Of a DNA stretch of 64,000 nucleotides, positions 19,616 through 28,097 are shown piece after piece. Every line of letters begins with the position of its first letter. Positions within the stretch are counted from its first letter, which is position 1. The notes beneath the pieces are model-generated. The model had not been told where the DNA came from. It searched no databases and saw nothing but the letters and a program-made list of their open reading frames with translations. The position numbers were made by a program, and so were the translations under genes. This DNA comes from Agromyces sp. H17E-10. Its GTDB lineage: Bacteria > Actinomycetota > Actinomycetes > Actinomycetales > Microbacteriaceae. The DNA is taken from the NCBI RefSeq assembly GCF_022919715.1, contig NZ_CP095042.1, positions 2,852,001 to 2,916,000 of the forward strand, in the 5' to 3' direction.

Positions 19616-20023
19616 ATGGCAGGCAAGGCGAAGAAGAAGGCGAAGCCCCCCGTCGAGTTCCGGTCGCAGGCGCTCGCCGAGGCGCTCGAGCGGCAGGACA
19701 TGGCCGCCGTCGCCCTCGCCCTGCGCAACGGCAACACGGTCGTGCCGCTCATCAAGCCCGGCCCCCGCGACAAGCCGCTCGACGGCGGCGAGGTGTGGAC
19801 GTATCGCGACCCGAACACCGGCGAGGTCGCGCTGCTGCTGTTCAGCGACGCGGTCAACAAGCCGGCGAACCTGCCGCCCGCGGTCGGGCTGCACAGCCCG
19901 GCCTGGCTGAAGAGCTTCCTCAAGCGGTACGAGTCGACGATCACGACGGTCTTCCTCGACATCGCCGGACCGCACCCGATGCAGGCGTCGCCCACCGAGC
20001 TGCTGCGGGCCCTCGAAGTCTGA
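19616..20023 (+). CDS. Hypothetical protein, possibly SseB-like
   Basis: 135 residues, cytoplasmic. A Lys/Ala-rich start is followed by a compact alpha/beta domain (GEVALLLFSDAVNKPANLPPA and TTVFLDIAGPHPMQASPTELL) that resembles the SseB N-terminal domain; database entries of this kind are sometimes labelled dehydrogenase without support. TACGCT ends seven bases before the ATG. Neighbours give no pathway hint. Confidence 0.75.
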   Translation: MAGKAKKKAKPPVEFRSQALAEALERQDMAAVALALRNGNTVVPLIKPGPRDKPLDGGEVWTYRDPNTGEVALLLFSDAVNKPANLPPAVGLHSPAWLKSFLKRYESTITTVFLDIAGPHPMQASPTELLRALEV

Positions 20024-20042
20024 CGTGCGCGGCCCTGCGCCG

Positions 20043-20121
20043 GATGCAGGATGAGCGGGTCGGCAGGTCCGTATGCGGCGGTGCTCGCCGGCTGGTCCTG
20101 TGAGTGTGCGGGTGCGGCGGC
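20043..20121 (+). repeat. Intergenic direct repeat, copy 1
   Basis: About 79 bp, starting GATGCAGGATGAGCGGGTCG and repeated 113 bp downstream with only a few changes. Both copies lie in the 318-bp gap (20024-20341) between two convergent genes. No promoter, RNA gene or terminator is evident in this gap; it is mostly this repeat. Confidence 0.75.
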
Positions 20122-20155
20122 GGGTGTCGCGCGATTCGGCAGCGTCGGGATGGAA

Positions 20156-20234
20156 GATGCAGGATGAGCGGGTCGGCAGGTCCGTATGTGGGGGTGCTCG
20201 CCAGCTGGTCCTGTAAGTGTGCGGGATGCGGCGG
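20156..20234 (+). repeat. Intergenic direct repeat, copy 2
   Basis: The second copy matches copy 1 except for scattered substitutions (for example GTATGTGG for GTATGCGG, and GCCAGCTGG for GCCGGCTGG). The divergence is too little for random origin and suggests a mobile or amplified intergenic element. The rest of the gap, 20235-20341, holds no supported gene. Confidence 0.75.
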
Positions 20235-20341
20235 TCGGACAGACGCGACGCAGCCCCGCGCCTTCGGCGGAGCCGGAGCGGCGCCGAGCCCCAGGCCGTC
20301 GCTCGCGGCGTAACGGTGGTGACGGCGGTGCCGGAACCCCC

Positions 20342-21706
20342 TCAGAAGGCGGCGTCGAGCTCGCGCTGCCGGGCGTCGGTCGAGGCGAGCATCGCACGGG
20401 CGACGGCGGCGCGTACGCTGCCGGCCTCGACGTCGAGGATCGTCGTATAGCCGAGTCGGCGTGCCTCGGCCGCGCGCTGCTTGGCCGCGGTGACGGGGCG
20501 CACCTCGCCCGCGAGACTGATCTCGCCGAAGGCGGCGATCTCGTGCGGCACCGCCGCGTCGCGCATGGCCGAGGCGATGGCGACCGCGATCGCGAGGTCT
20601 GCACCGGGTTCGGCGAGCCGCACGCCGCCGACGGTCGACACGTACACGTCGTGCTCGCCGAGCGCCCGGAGCCCGGCGCGGCGCTCGAGCACCGCGATGA
20701 TCATCGCGACGCGCGAGGGGTCGACGCCGTTCACGACGCGGCGCGGTTGCGGCGCCTTCGTCGCGACGACGAGCGCCTGCACCTCGACGGGCAGCGCGCG
20801 TCGCCCCTCGAGTGCGACGGTCACGCACGTGCCGCTCACCTCGCGCCGCCCCGTCGAGCGGAAGAGGCCCGACGGGTCGGGCACCTCGGCGATGCCCTCG
20901 CCCGTCATCTCGAAGCAGCCGACCTCGTCGGTCGGGCCGAACCGGTTCTTGAGCGCGCGCACGAACCGCAGCGCGGTCTGCCGGTCGCCCTCGAACTGGC
21001 AGACGACGTCGACGAGATGCTCGAGCAGGCGCGGGCCCGCGATCGAGCCGTCTTTCGTGACGTGGCCCACGAGCAGCACGGGCAGTTGCCGCTCTTTCGC
21101 GACGCGGATGAGCGTCGACGCGACCTCGCGCACCTGGCTCGGCTGGCCGGGCAGTCCGTCGGAGAGCGACGACGAGACGGTCTGCACCGAGTCGACGATG
21201 AGGAGTTCGGGCGAGACCGCGTCGACCTGGCCGAGGATCGTCGCGAGGTCGGTCTCTGCGGCGAGGTAGAGCTCGTCGTGCAGCGCCCCCGTGCGCCCTG
21301 CCCGGAGTCGCACCTGCGCCGTCGACTCCTCGGCGGTGACGTACAGCACCCGGCGCCCGGTCGCGGCGACCCGGGCGGCGACCTCGAGCAGCAGGGTCGA
21401 CTTGCCGACGCCGGGCTCGCCCGAGAGCAGGATCGCCGCACCGGCGACGATGCCGCCGCCGAGCACCCGGTCGAACTCGCCGATGCCGCTCGGCCGGTGC
21501 GCCGCATCGGTCGTCTCGACCTCGACGATGGGCCGGGCGGCGCGAGCGTCGCCGACCTGCACCGCCTTCACCGCGCGCACGATGCCGGTCGACTCGGCGA
21601 CGTCGACGACCGTGCCCCACTGCTGGCATTCGACGCAGCGGCCGACCCATTTGACGGTGGTCCACCCGCATTCGGTGCAACGGAACGACGAGGTGGGTCT
21701 GGCCAT
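20342..21706 (-). CDS. radA: DNA repair protein RadA/Sms
   Basis: 454 residues; a RecA-like ATPase helping to process recombination intermediates. An N-terminal C4 zinc finger has Cys at 10, 13, 24 and 27 (FRCTECGWTTVKWVGRC...). Walker A GEPGVGKST lies near 96, and the RadA-specific KNRFG is present (ALKNRFGPTDEVG). The C-terminal Lon-protease-like domain is intact (LAIAVAIASA...GEISLAGEVRPV). TAACCT ends six bases before the ATG, so translation is probably leaderless. Length is normal. Confidence 0.96.
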   Translation of the reverse strand: MARPTSSFRCTECGWTTVKWVGRCVECQQWGTVVDVAESTGIVRAVKAVQVGDARAARPIVEVETTDAAHRPSGIGEFDRVLGGGIVAGAAILLSGEPGVGKSTLLLEVAARVAATGRRVLYVTAEESTAQVRLRAGRTGALHDELYLAAETDLATILGQVDAVSPELLIVDSVQTVSSSLSDGLPGQPSQVREVASTLIRVAKERQLPVLLVGHVTKDGSIAGPRLLEHLVDVVCQFEGDRQTALRFVRALKNRFGPTDEVGCFEMTGEGIAEVPDPSGLFRSTGRREVSGTCVTVALEGRRALPVEVQALVVATKAPQPRRVVNGVDPSRVAMIIAVLERRAGLRALGEHDVYVSTVGGVRLAEPGADLAIAVAIASAMRDAAVPHEIAAFGEISLAGEVRPVTAAKQRAAEARRLGYTTILDVEAGSVRAAVARAMLASTDARQRELDAAF

Positions 21707-21715
21707 GCCCCGAGG

Positions 21716-22555
21716 TTACCCGCGGCCTCCGACAACGGCGGTGCCGACGCTCGGCGCCGTACCGACGAGCTCCGTCAACTCGGCCACCCGGGCTCCCACG
21801 AGCGGGCGGAAGGCCTCCGCCCACACCGCGTAGCCCTCGTCGTTCGGGTGGAACATGTCGCGTGCGAACTGGGTGAGGATGCCGCGCAGGCCCTGGCGCC
21901 TGGTCGCCGCGTGCAGGGGTGCGACGGCGAGTCCCCGCTCGCCGGCGGCGTCGTGCAGCAGGCGGTTCGCCTCGGCGACCTTGCGCTCGTTGCTGCGGAA
22001 GTGGAAGCACGGCAGCTCGGCCACGATCGCGTGCGACGGTACGACGTCGAGGATCGCGCGGAGGTTGCGGTCGAACTCGCGCGGCGCCCACTCGGCGATG
22101 TCGTTGGCGCCGATCGCGACCGTGACGACGTCGGGTTCGAGACCGCGGAACCGCGGCAGCTGGTCGCGCACCGCGAGCGCCGTCGTCGCGCCCGAGACGC
22201 TGAGATTGGCGGTGCGGATGCTCCGGCCGGAGGCCGCACGCATGGCCTCGGCCAGCACGCCCACGTAGCCGCGATCGGGCCTCGAAGCGCCGATGCCCTG
22301 CGCTGCCGAGTCGCCGATCGCGACGTACAGCAGCTCGCCCGGCTCGGCGCCGCGCTCGCGCCACCACTTCGAGTGCACGGGCAGCGTGTCGTTGAGGGTC
22401 GAGCGGCGCAGGGCCACCCGGGCGTCGTACGGGCGGACGCCCGCGGTGCCGAGCACGGTCGACGCGGCGAGCCCGCTGCCGGCCGCGAGCGCGCGCATCG
22501 ACGGCCGCGGGCGCGGGGGCGCGAAGGCGGTGTCGAGCGGCTCGAGCGTGGTCAT
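21716..22555 (-). CDS. SGNH/GDSL-type esterase
   Basis: 279 residues. The GDS nucleophile block is YVAIGDSAAQGIGA near residue 75; block III is GANDIAEW and block V is MFHPNDEGY, giving Ser, Asp and His. A short hydrophobic stretch near residues 20-35 (RALAAGSGLAASTVLG) could be a weak membrane anchor. ATG 22555 lacks a Shine-Dalgarno but has TACCGT seven bases upstream on the minus strand. Substrate (lipid, acetylated sugar or thioester) cannot be inferred. Confidence 0.88.
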   Translation of the reverse strand: MTTLEPLDTAFAPPRPRPSMRALAAGSGLAASTVLGTAGVRPYDARVALRRSTLNDTLPVHSKWWRERGAEPGELLYVAIGDSAAQGIGASRPDRGYVGVLAEAMRAASGRSIRTANLSVSGATTALAVRDQLPRFRGLEPDVVTVAIGANDIAEWAPREFDRNLRAILDVVPSHAIVAELPCFHFRSNERKVAEANRLLHDAAGERGLAVAPLHAATRRQGLRGILTQFARDMFHPNDEGYAVWAEAFRPLVGARVAELTELVGTAPSVGTAVVGGRG

Positions 22556-22672
22556 GGAGGTGACGGTATCCACGCCCGCTTCGAGGCGGCTGGACGTCGG
22601 CTGAGGGATGGCTGGAGGCGTGGCATCCGCCTCGTTTTGGTACTCGGCCCGTCGTCGTCTACTATCGATCCC

Positions 22673-22763
22673 GGTGACGTGTCCGAGCGGCCGAAGGTGC
22701 AACTCTCGAAAAGTTGTGTAGGGTAACCCCCTACCGTGGGTTCAAATCCCACCGTCACCGCCA
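22673..22763 (+). tRNA. tRNA-Ser (anticodon CGA)
   Basis: 91 nt including an encoded CCA. The acceptor stem GGTGACG/CGTCACC, discriminator G, anticodon stem CAACT/AGTTG with loop CTCGAAA (anticodon CGA), a long class II variable arm (GTAGGG...CCCTAC) and T arm GTGGG-TTCAAAT-CCCAC are all readable. It decodes the UCG codon, a common serine codon in such GC-rich genomes. A perfect terminator hairpin follows directly. Confidence 0.97.
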
Positions 22764-22764
22764 C

Positions 22765-22800
22765 CGAAGGCCCCGACTTCCGCAGAAGTCGGGGCCTTCG
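22765..22800 (+). terminator. Perfect 16-bp terminator hairpin after tRNA-Ser
   Basis: CGAAGGCCCCGACTTC (22765-22780) pairs without mismatch to 22785-22800 over a CGCA tetraloop. It begins two bases after the encoded CCA, and also faces the 3' end of the convergent hemoglobin gene. Confidence 0.9.
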
Positions 22801-22812
22801 TCGTACCGGTGC

Positions 22813-23190
22813 TCAGGCGGCGGCTTCGCCCGTCACGACCTGGGCGCGCAGCGGCATGAGCGCGCCGGCGACCTGGCCGATCGTCTCGGCGTCGACGCCC
22901 GCCTCGGTGAGCGCGGTCGCGGCGTGGCCGATGACGTTGTCGAAGTCGGCGTCGGTGATGCCGCGGCCGGCGTGGGCGGCGTCGAGGTCGAGCCCCTTGT
23001 AGCCGTTGGGGCCGCCGGTGGCCGCGGCGAGGAACATCGCCATGTGGCCCTTCTGCTGCGAGAGGCGGGTCTCGACGAAGTAGGGCGAGAGGGTCTCGTC
23101 GGCCAAGATCAGCTCGTACAGGCGGTCGACCACGCTGGCGATGCCGGGGCCTTCGCCGAGCTGCTGGTAGAGCGTCTTCGCTTCGGACAT
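22813..23190 (-). CDS. glbN: Group I truncated hemoglobin
   Basis: 125 residues; a heme protein of the trHbN type, linked in other bacteria to NO detoxification or oxygen handling. It begins with the typical TLYQQLGEGPGIASVVD, includes SPYFVETRLSQQKGHMAMFL (the E-helix region) and has the proximal-histidine segment DAAHAGRGITDADFD. GGAGA upstream supports ATG 23190. It is one of two truncated hemoglobins in this window (the other is at 55.8 kb). Confidence 0.9.
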   Translation of the reverse strand: MSEAKTLYQQLGEGPGIASVVDRLYELILADETLSPYFVETRLSQQKGHMAMFLAAATGGPNGYKGLDLDAAHAGRGITDADFDNVIGHAATALTEAGVDAETIGQVAGALMPLRAQVVTGEAAA

Positions 23191-23383
23191 GTTCGGATCT
23201 CCGATCGTTTCAGGTGCGACGACGCAACGGGGAACGGCGCCGTTCGCTGGGGGGAGGCCGGCGAGCTGGGGCTGTACCGGCACCGGGCCGACGCTAGCGC
23301 GTGATCGCCGGGCAGGACAAGTCCGGGGCGTTCGAACGGCCTGCCGCTCCTTCGCGAGGAGCTCTGTCGTGCCGGTGGGCTCG

Positions 23384-24412
23384 CTACGCGGCGTCCGCCG
23401 GTCGACTCGCCTTCGCGAGGAGGGCCGCCGCCGTGTCGGTGACCGTCTCCGCGGTCGGCCGGGAACGCCAGCCGAGCAGCCCCTCCGCCTTCGACCCGTC
23501 GACGAGCGCTGTGCGCCCGAGGCTCGGGGCGAGGAGCGCGAGCTGAGGGTTGAACTTCGCGGCGGCCCTCACCATCAGGTCGGGCATCGTCCGCGACGGC
23601 ACCCGCCTTGCGATCTCGGTCGGCAGGCCCTCGCGCAGGTATCTGGCCACGTCGATCCACCACGCGAACCCGCCGGCGCCGAGGATGCGCTCGCCCACTA
23701 CCGCGGCCGAGAAGAGGGCCTCGAGGTGCAGCCGGGCGAGATCGCGGACGTCCACGATGTCCCATCCGATCTTCGGCACGGCCGGCATGGACCCGCTGAG
23801 CAGCGCCTCGATGATCCCGGTGGAGCCGTGCGCGCTCGGGGCGCCGAGCATCGGGCCCTGGATGAAGGTCGGCAGAACGGTCGTCAGGTCGAGCCCCCGG
23901 TCGTCGGCGATCGCCCACGCGTCGCGCTCCGCGAGGATCTTCGAGTCGCGGTAGGCATCGGTCGGCCGGCCCGTGACCGGCGCCCACTGCGTCTCGTCGT
24001 TCGGGGTGGTCTGGCCGTCGATGATCGCGGCGACGCCGGAGGAGGTCACGACCACCCGCCGCACGCCTGCATCCGCGGCGGCGTTCAGCACGTGCCGCAC
24101 CCCTTCGCGCGCCGGACGGATCGGATCGGCTCCCGCCGCCGTGCCCAGTGGCGAGGCGGTGTGGATGACGCCGTCGGCGCCGGCCACGGCCTGCGCCCAG
24201 CCGTCGGCCGAGAGCAGGTCGGCGACGAAGAACTCGATTCCGGATGCGGCATCCCCGACCTGTTCGGCGACCGCTGCGCGCACGACGCGAGCCTTCGCCG
24301 TGTCGCGCACGGTCGTGCGGACGCGGTGGCCTCGCTCGAGCAGTCCGGCGATCACCCACGAGGCGAGGTACCCGGTGCCGCCGGTGACGAGGACGGTCTG
24401 CGCTGCATCCAT
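23384..24412 (-). CDS. NAD(P)-dependent epimerase/reductase, extended SDR (dihydroflavonol-reductase-like)
   Basis: 342 residues. Nucleotide-binding motif TGGTGYLASWVIAGLLERG at the N-terminus; typical of DFR-like extended SDRs, with VVVTSSGVAAI preceding the active-site region and YRDSKILAE in place of the usual YxxSK (Tyr and Lys kept). The substrate is unknown. It is divergent from a MarR regulator, with a shared 58-bp promoter region holding a palindrome, so its expression is probably controlled by that regulator. GGGAG precedes the ATG. Confidence 0.88.
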   Translation of the reverse strand: MDAAQTVLVTGGTGYLASWVIAGLLERGHRVRTTVRDTAKARVVRAAVAEQVGDAASGIEFFVADLLSADGWAQAVAGADGVIHTASPLGTAAGADPIRPAREGVRHVLNAAADAGVRRVVVTSSGVAAIIDGQTTPNDETQWAPVTGRPTDAYRDSKILAERDAWAIADDRGLDLTTVLPTFIQGPMLGAPSAHGSTGIIEALLSGSMPAVPKIGWDIVDVRDLARLHLEALFSAAVVGERILGAGGFAWWIDVARYLREGLPTEIARRVPSRTMPDLMVRAAAKFNPQLALLAPSLGRTALVDGSKAEGLLGWRSRPTAETVTDTAAALLAKASRPADAA

Positions 24413-24428
24413 GATTGCTCCCGATAAT

Positions 24429-24445
24429 CATTGAAATATTCATTG
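24429..24445. promoter_or_regulatory. Likely MarR operator
   Basis: CATTGAAATATTCATTG is a 17-bp imperfect palindrome (CA-TGAA-ATA-TTCA-TG with one mismatch per side), AT-rich in a GC-rich background, midway between the divergent reductase and marR starts. The adjacent TAGCAT at 24459-24464 ends six bases before the marR ATG. Confidence 0.7.
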
Positions 24446-24470
24446 AATGTGGGAACTGTAGCATCGACAC

Positions 24471-24896
24471 ATGGCCGCCGAATCCACTGAGACGCTCGAT
24501 GTCGTCCGTCGGGTGATGACGCTCGCGAACGCCGTCGGCGGTCTCGCCGACGACGTGCTCGCCGAGTTCGGACTCGCCCCGTCGGTGATGGGCGTCGTCT
24601 GGGGGCTCGACCCGGCGTCCGAGTCGCCGACGATGCGCGAACTCGCCACCCGTCTGCGTTGCGATCCGTCGACGATCAGCCTCGCCGCGGACCGTCTCGA
24701 GGCTGCGGGGTTCGTCGAACGGGCCCCGCATCCGACCGACGGGCGCAAGCGCACGCTCGCGCTGACCGAACGAGGCCTCGAACTGTGGCATGCCATCGAG
24801 GCCCGCATCCACGGCTCCGGCATGATCGACGGGCTCGACGCCGGCGAACGGGCGACGTTGGAGGCGCTGCTGGCGAAGGTGCGGATGCCCCGGTGA
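24471..24896 (+). CDS. MarR family transcriptional regulator
   Basis: 141 residues with the winged HTH of MarR proteins: PTMRELATRLRCDPSTISL as recognition segment, then ADRLEAAGFVERAPHPTDGR and KRTLALTERGLEL forming the wing. The helical dimer ends frame it. It is transcribed away from the SDR reductase gene from a shared region containing a palindrome, the usual layout for a MarR repressor and its target. Leaderless start likely (TAGCAT, six bases, ATG). Confidence 0.92.
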   Translation: MAAESTETLDVVRRVMTLANAVGGLADDVLAEFGLAPSVMGVVWGLDPASESPTMRELATRLRCDPSTISLAADRLEAAGFVERAPHPTDGRKRTLALTERGLELWHAIEARIHGSGMIDGLDAGERATLEALLAKVRMPR

Positions 24897-24964
24897 CCCG
24901 CCGGCAGCCGCACGATGAGGACGGGTGCGCTACGTTGCATGGACGAGCGTGAGGTGGAGGCAGG

Positions 24965-25519
24965 GTGTTCGAACCGGTCGAACTCGACGGGGGCGTCGTC
25001 GTGCGTCTGCTCGCCGACGGCGACGGCCCGGCGCTCGCCGCGGCCTATACGCGCAACCGCGAGCACCTCGCGCCGTGGGAGCCTGCGCGCACGGCCGACT
25101 TCTTCACCGCGGCCTGGCATGAACGGGATGTCGCGGGCGCGCTGACGCGTCTCGAGGCCGGCACGCTCATCCCGCTCGTGATCGAGGCCGGCGGCGGTGA
25201 CGACTCGGGCGAGATCGTCGGCCGGCTCAACCTCTCCGACCTCGTGCGCGGGGTGTTCCAGAACGCGAACCTCGGCTACTGGGTCGACGGGCGGCTGAAC
25301 GGCCGCGGGCTCGCGACGACCGCGGTCGGCATCGCCCTGCACCACGCCCGCGCGGCGGGCCTGCACCGCGTGCAGGCGGGCACTCTCGTGCACAACCTCG
25401 CGTCGCAGCGCGTGCTCGAGCGCAACGGCTTCGAACGCATCGGGCTCACCCGCCGCTACCTGCGCATCGCGGGCGAGTGGCAGGACCACGTGCTTTTCGC
25501 GCGACTGCTCGAGGACTGA
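24965..25519 (+). CDS. GNAT N-acetyltransferase, RimJ/RimL type
   Basis: 184 residues from GTG 24965, preceded by GGTGGAGG. The RimJ/RimL pattern is clear: NREHLAPWEPART near the N-terminus, the strand LGYWVDGRLNGRGLATTAV carrying the acetyl-CoA loop, and ASQRVLERNGFERIGLTRRYL. Such enzymes acetylate ribosomal protein N-termini or small molecules; the acceptor here is not inferable. It converges with the polymerase gene. Confidence 0.9.
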   Translation: MFEPVELDGGVVVRLLADGDGPALAAAYTRNREHLAPWEPARTADFFTAAWHERDVAGALTRLEAGTLIPLVIEAGGGDDSGEIVGRLNLSDLVRGVFQNANLGYWVDGRLNGRGLATTAVGIALHHARAAGLHRVQAGTLVHNLASQRVLERNGFERIGLTRRYLRIAGEWQDHVLFARLLED

Positions 25520-25571
25520 GCGGCGGCTCGCGTCCGCAGGCGCCCGGGCGCCGCGGTCACCAGGCGCTGGG

Positions 25572-26654
25572 TCACCAGCCGCCGCGGGTCGGCGTATGGC
25601 CTTCGCGCGCGTCGTCGGGCATCGGCATCTCGAGGCGGAGCCCGAGGAGCCGGACCGGGCGCTCGGGCTCGATGCGGTCGGCCGCGAGCGCCTCTACGGT
25701 CGCGAGCGCAGCCTCGCGGTCGCTCGCCGACGGGATCCTCCGCTGGTGCGTCGTCGTGATGAACGGGGCGTACCTGACCTTGAGGGTCACGCCGATGGCT
25801 GGGCGGCCCTCGGCGACGAGGTCGGCCCATACCTGTTCGAAGAGCACGTGCAGCGCCGCGTCGACCTCGCCGGGCTCGACGAGGTCGCGCTGATACGTCG
25901 TCTCGCGACTGTGCCCGCGGGCCACCCACGGGGTGTCGTCGACGACGCGCGCTCCGTCGCCGCGCCCGAGTTCGCCGTACCAGGGCCCCATCCGCGGACC
26001 GAACTCGGCCGCGAGCACCCCGGGGTCGGCGGCTGCCAGCTCCGCGACCGTCGTGATGCCGTGCGTCGCGAGCCGGCGCGAGATCTTGGTGCCGACGCCC
26101 CAGAGGTCCTTCGTGGGGCGCGCGCCCATGACGTCGAGCCAGTTCTCGGCGGTCAGCCGGAACACCCCGCGCGGCTTGCCGAACCCGGTCGCGACCTTCG
26201 CCCGAACGAGCGTGTCGCCGATGCCGACGCTGCAGTGCAGCTCCGTGCGGTCGAGCACGGCGCGCTGCACGCCGCGCGCGTACGCCTCGGGGTCGTCGGT
26301 CTCGACGCCGACGAACGCCTCGTCCCAGCCGAGCACCTGCACGGTCGCGCCCGGTTGCGCCCGCAGCGTCGCCATCACCTCGTCGGAGGCCGCCAGGTAG
26401 GTGTCGGCGTCGACGGGCAGGATGACGGCGTCGGGCACCTTGCGGGCGGCGATGCGCAGCGGCATCCCCGACCCGACACCGAACTCGCGCGCCTCGTACG
26501 AGGCTGTCGAGACGACGGCGCGCTCGGTCGGATCACCGCGCCCGCCCACGATGACCGGCCGCCCGGCGAGCTCGGGGCGGCGCAGGATCTCGACCGCCGC
26601 GATGAACTGGTCGAGGTCGACGTGCAGCACCCACGGGCGCACGGGCCGGGTCAC
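25572..26654 (-). CDS. dinB: Y-family DNA polymerase, DinB2 type
   Basis: 360 residues. It resembles mycobacterial DinB2 (Rv3056) rather than classical Pol IV: start WVLHVDLDQFIAAVEILRRP, the second catalytic motif is VLGWDEAFVGV instead of SIDEAYLD, with Asp and Glu kept, and CSVGIGDTLVRAKVATG follows. The C-terminal little-finger domain ends in PVRLLGLRLEM. GTG 26654 is chosen because CAGACT lies six bases upstream, a leaderless signature; the in-frame TTG at 26681 is less likely. Role: translesion synthesis. Confidence 0.92.
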   Translation of the reverse strand: MTRPVRPWVLHVDLDQFIAAVEILRRPELAGRPVIVGGRGDPTERAVVSTASYEAREFGVGSGMPLRIAARKVPDAVILPVDADTYLAASDEVMATLRAQPGATVQVLGWDEAFVGVETDDPEAYARGVQRAVLDRTELHCSVGIGDTLVRAKVATGFGKPRGVFRLTAENWLDVMGARPTKDLWGVGTKISRRLATHGITTVAELAAADPGVLAAEFGPRMGPWYGELGRGDGARVVDDTPWVARGHSRETTYQRDLVEPGEVDAALHVLFEQVWADLVAEGRPAIGVTLKVRYAPFITTTHQRRIPSASDREAALATVEALAADRIEPERPVRLLGLRLEMPMPDDAREGHTPTRGGW

Positions 26655-26747
26655 CCAGCCAGTCTGCCGTCTCGCGGGCAACGGGTGTTAGCGTTGGCTT
26701 CGAACCCGCGGGCATCGCCTGCGGTCCACGCAGAGAGGAGCCGCGCC

Positions 26748-27041
26748 GTGATCGAGCTGGTCGCCGGGCTCTTCCGCTACCTCGAGTCCTCGGTCGAGGT
26801 CGCGCTCGCCTCGAACGCGACCCTCGCCGTCCTCCTCGTGGGCGTCGTCGGCGCCGCAGCGCTCGCCGTGGTCGTCCTCGCCGTGCGCGCCCTGCCCGGC
26901 CTCGTCGCGGCCGACGCGTCGGGCGCCGCCCGGCGTCTGCGCCAGACGGCCGACCCCGGCACGCTGCTCTCCCAGAGCGACCCCGACGCACCGGGGCGTG
27001 CCCGTCCGAGGGCACCCGGGCGCGGTCTCGCGGCCGCGTAG
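26748..27041 (+). CDS. DUF6412-like small membrane protein
   Basis: 97 residues from GTG 26748, after GAGAGGAG. It has one or two hydrophobic helices (TLAVLLVGVVGAAALAVVVL) and a C-terminal motif LSQSDPDAPGRARPRAPGRG that matches the tail of DUF6412 proteins. In many Actinobacteria such a gene sits directly before a second YidC-like insertase gene, as here, so the two may function together. Role unknown. Confidence 0.78.
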   Translation: MIELVAGLFRYLESSVEVALASNATLAVLLVGVVGAAALAVVVLAVRALPGLVAADASGAARRLRQTADPGTLLSQSDPDAPGRARPRAPGRGLAAA

Positions 27042-27176
27042 CGCGCGAGACCCTCCACGAGCCGGTCGCCGTCACGGCGCCGCTCCTCACCGACCCGGTG
27101 CGCCGGGTGCCGGTCTCCGCAGCGTTCGCGCGGCCAGATGGAACCCAGCTTCCCTCGACCGCGAACGGACTTCACC

Positions 27177-27974
27177 ATGGACCTCTACAGCTTTCCGCCC
27201 ATCGCCGCGCTCCTCGACGGTGCGCACGCCCTCCTCATCGGCCTCGCCGACCTGCTCGACCCCCTCGTCGGCGTCGCGAGCGCGGCCGCCGCGATCGTGC
27301 TCGTGACCCTGCTCGTGCGCGCGGTGCTCATTCCCGTCGGCATCTCGCAGGCGAAGGCCGAGCAGGGTCGCGCCCGGCTCGCACCGAAGCTCGCCGCCCT
27401 GCAACGCCGATTCGCGAAGCAGCCCGAACGCCTGCAGCAGGAGATGCTCGCGCTCTACCGCGACGAGGGCACCTCGCCGTTCGCCGGGTGCCTGCCGATG
27501 CTCGCACAGGCACCGGTCGTCGGGATCATCTACGCGCTGTTCATCCTGCAGTCGATCGCCGGGCACCCGAACGCGCTGCTGCAGCACACGCTCGCCGGGG
27601 TGCCGCTCGGGTCGAGCCTTGCCGGCATGATCGCTGCGGGAACGCTGACCCCCACGACGCTCGTCGTCTTCGCGGTCGTCGTCGTGGCGATCGCGCTCGT
27701 CGGCGAGACGACGCGCCGGGTCTTCGGCAGGCAGGCCGCTGCGGCCGCGCAGGCGGCACCGGTCGTACCCACGTCGTCGGCGGCATCGGCGACGGGCTCG
27801 CCGCTCGCGAATCCGGCTGCGATGCGCGTGCTCGGCCTCCTGCAGTACGTGACCGCGGTCATCGCGATGTTCGTGCCGCTCGCCGCGGCGTTGTACCTGC
27901 TCGTCACGGTGACGTGGACGCTCGGGCAGCGCGTCGTGCTGCGACGCGCGTACCCGTTGCCCCTGCCCGCCTGA
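27177..27974 (+). CDS. YidC/Oxa1-family membrane protein insertase paralogue
   Basis: 265 residues. ATG 27177 gives the family start MDLYSFPPIAALLDGAH; the longer reading from 27138 adds an atypical basic tail. Membrane helices occur near 28-50, 108-128, 150-185 and 225-250. The cytoplasmic loop RARLAPKLAALQRRF followed by ALYRDEGTSPFAGCLPML is the Oxa1 signature, with an Arg in the groove segment (LVTLLVRAVLIP). It is probably an accessory insertase, not the main YidC encoded near dnaA (inference from context and length). Confidence 0.9.
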   Translation: MDLYSFPPIAALLDGAHALLIGLADLLDPLVGVASAAAAIVLVTLLVRAVLIPVGISQAKAEQGRARLAPKLAALQRRFAKQPERLQQEMLALYRDEGTSPFAGCLPMLAQAPVVGIIYALFILQSIAGHPNALLQHTLAGVPLGSSLAGMIAAGTLTPTTLVVFAVVVVAIALVGETTRRVFGRQAAAAAQAAPVVPTSSAASATGSPLANPAAMRVLGLLQYVTAVIAMFVPLAAALYLLVTVTWTLGQRVVLRRAYPLPLPA

Positions 27975-28097
27975 GCCGGGACCGGGGGCAGGGGCAGGGG
28001 CAGGGACACCTACCGGCTCCTCGCCACGCCGCACAAGCCCTTGCGGGCCGCCCGGCCGCGGTGGTTGCGTAGGAGGACCAGATCGAAGGAGCCCCTC

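Noticed and set aside
20043..20234. CRISPR array
   Set aside because: Only two copies of a long repeat with one spacer-like gap and no cas genes anywhere in the window.
20104..20313. Plus-strand open frame in the repeat-bearing intergenic gap
   Set aside because: It consists largely of the duplicated repeat, with no ribosome site or family similarity.
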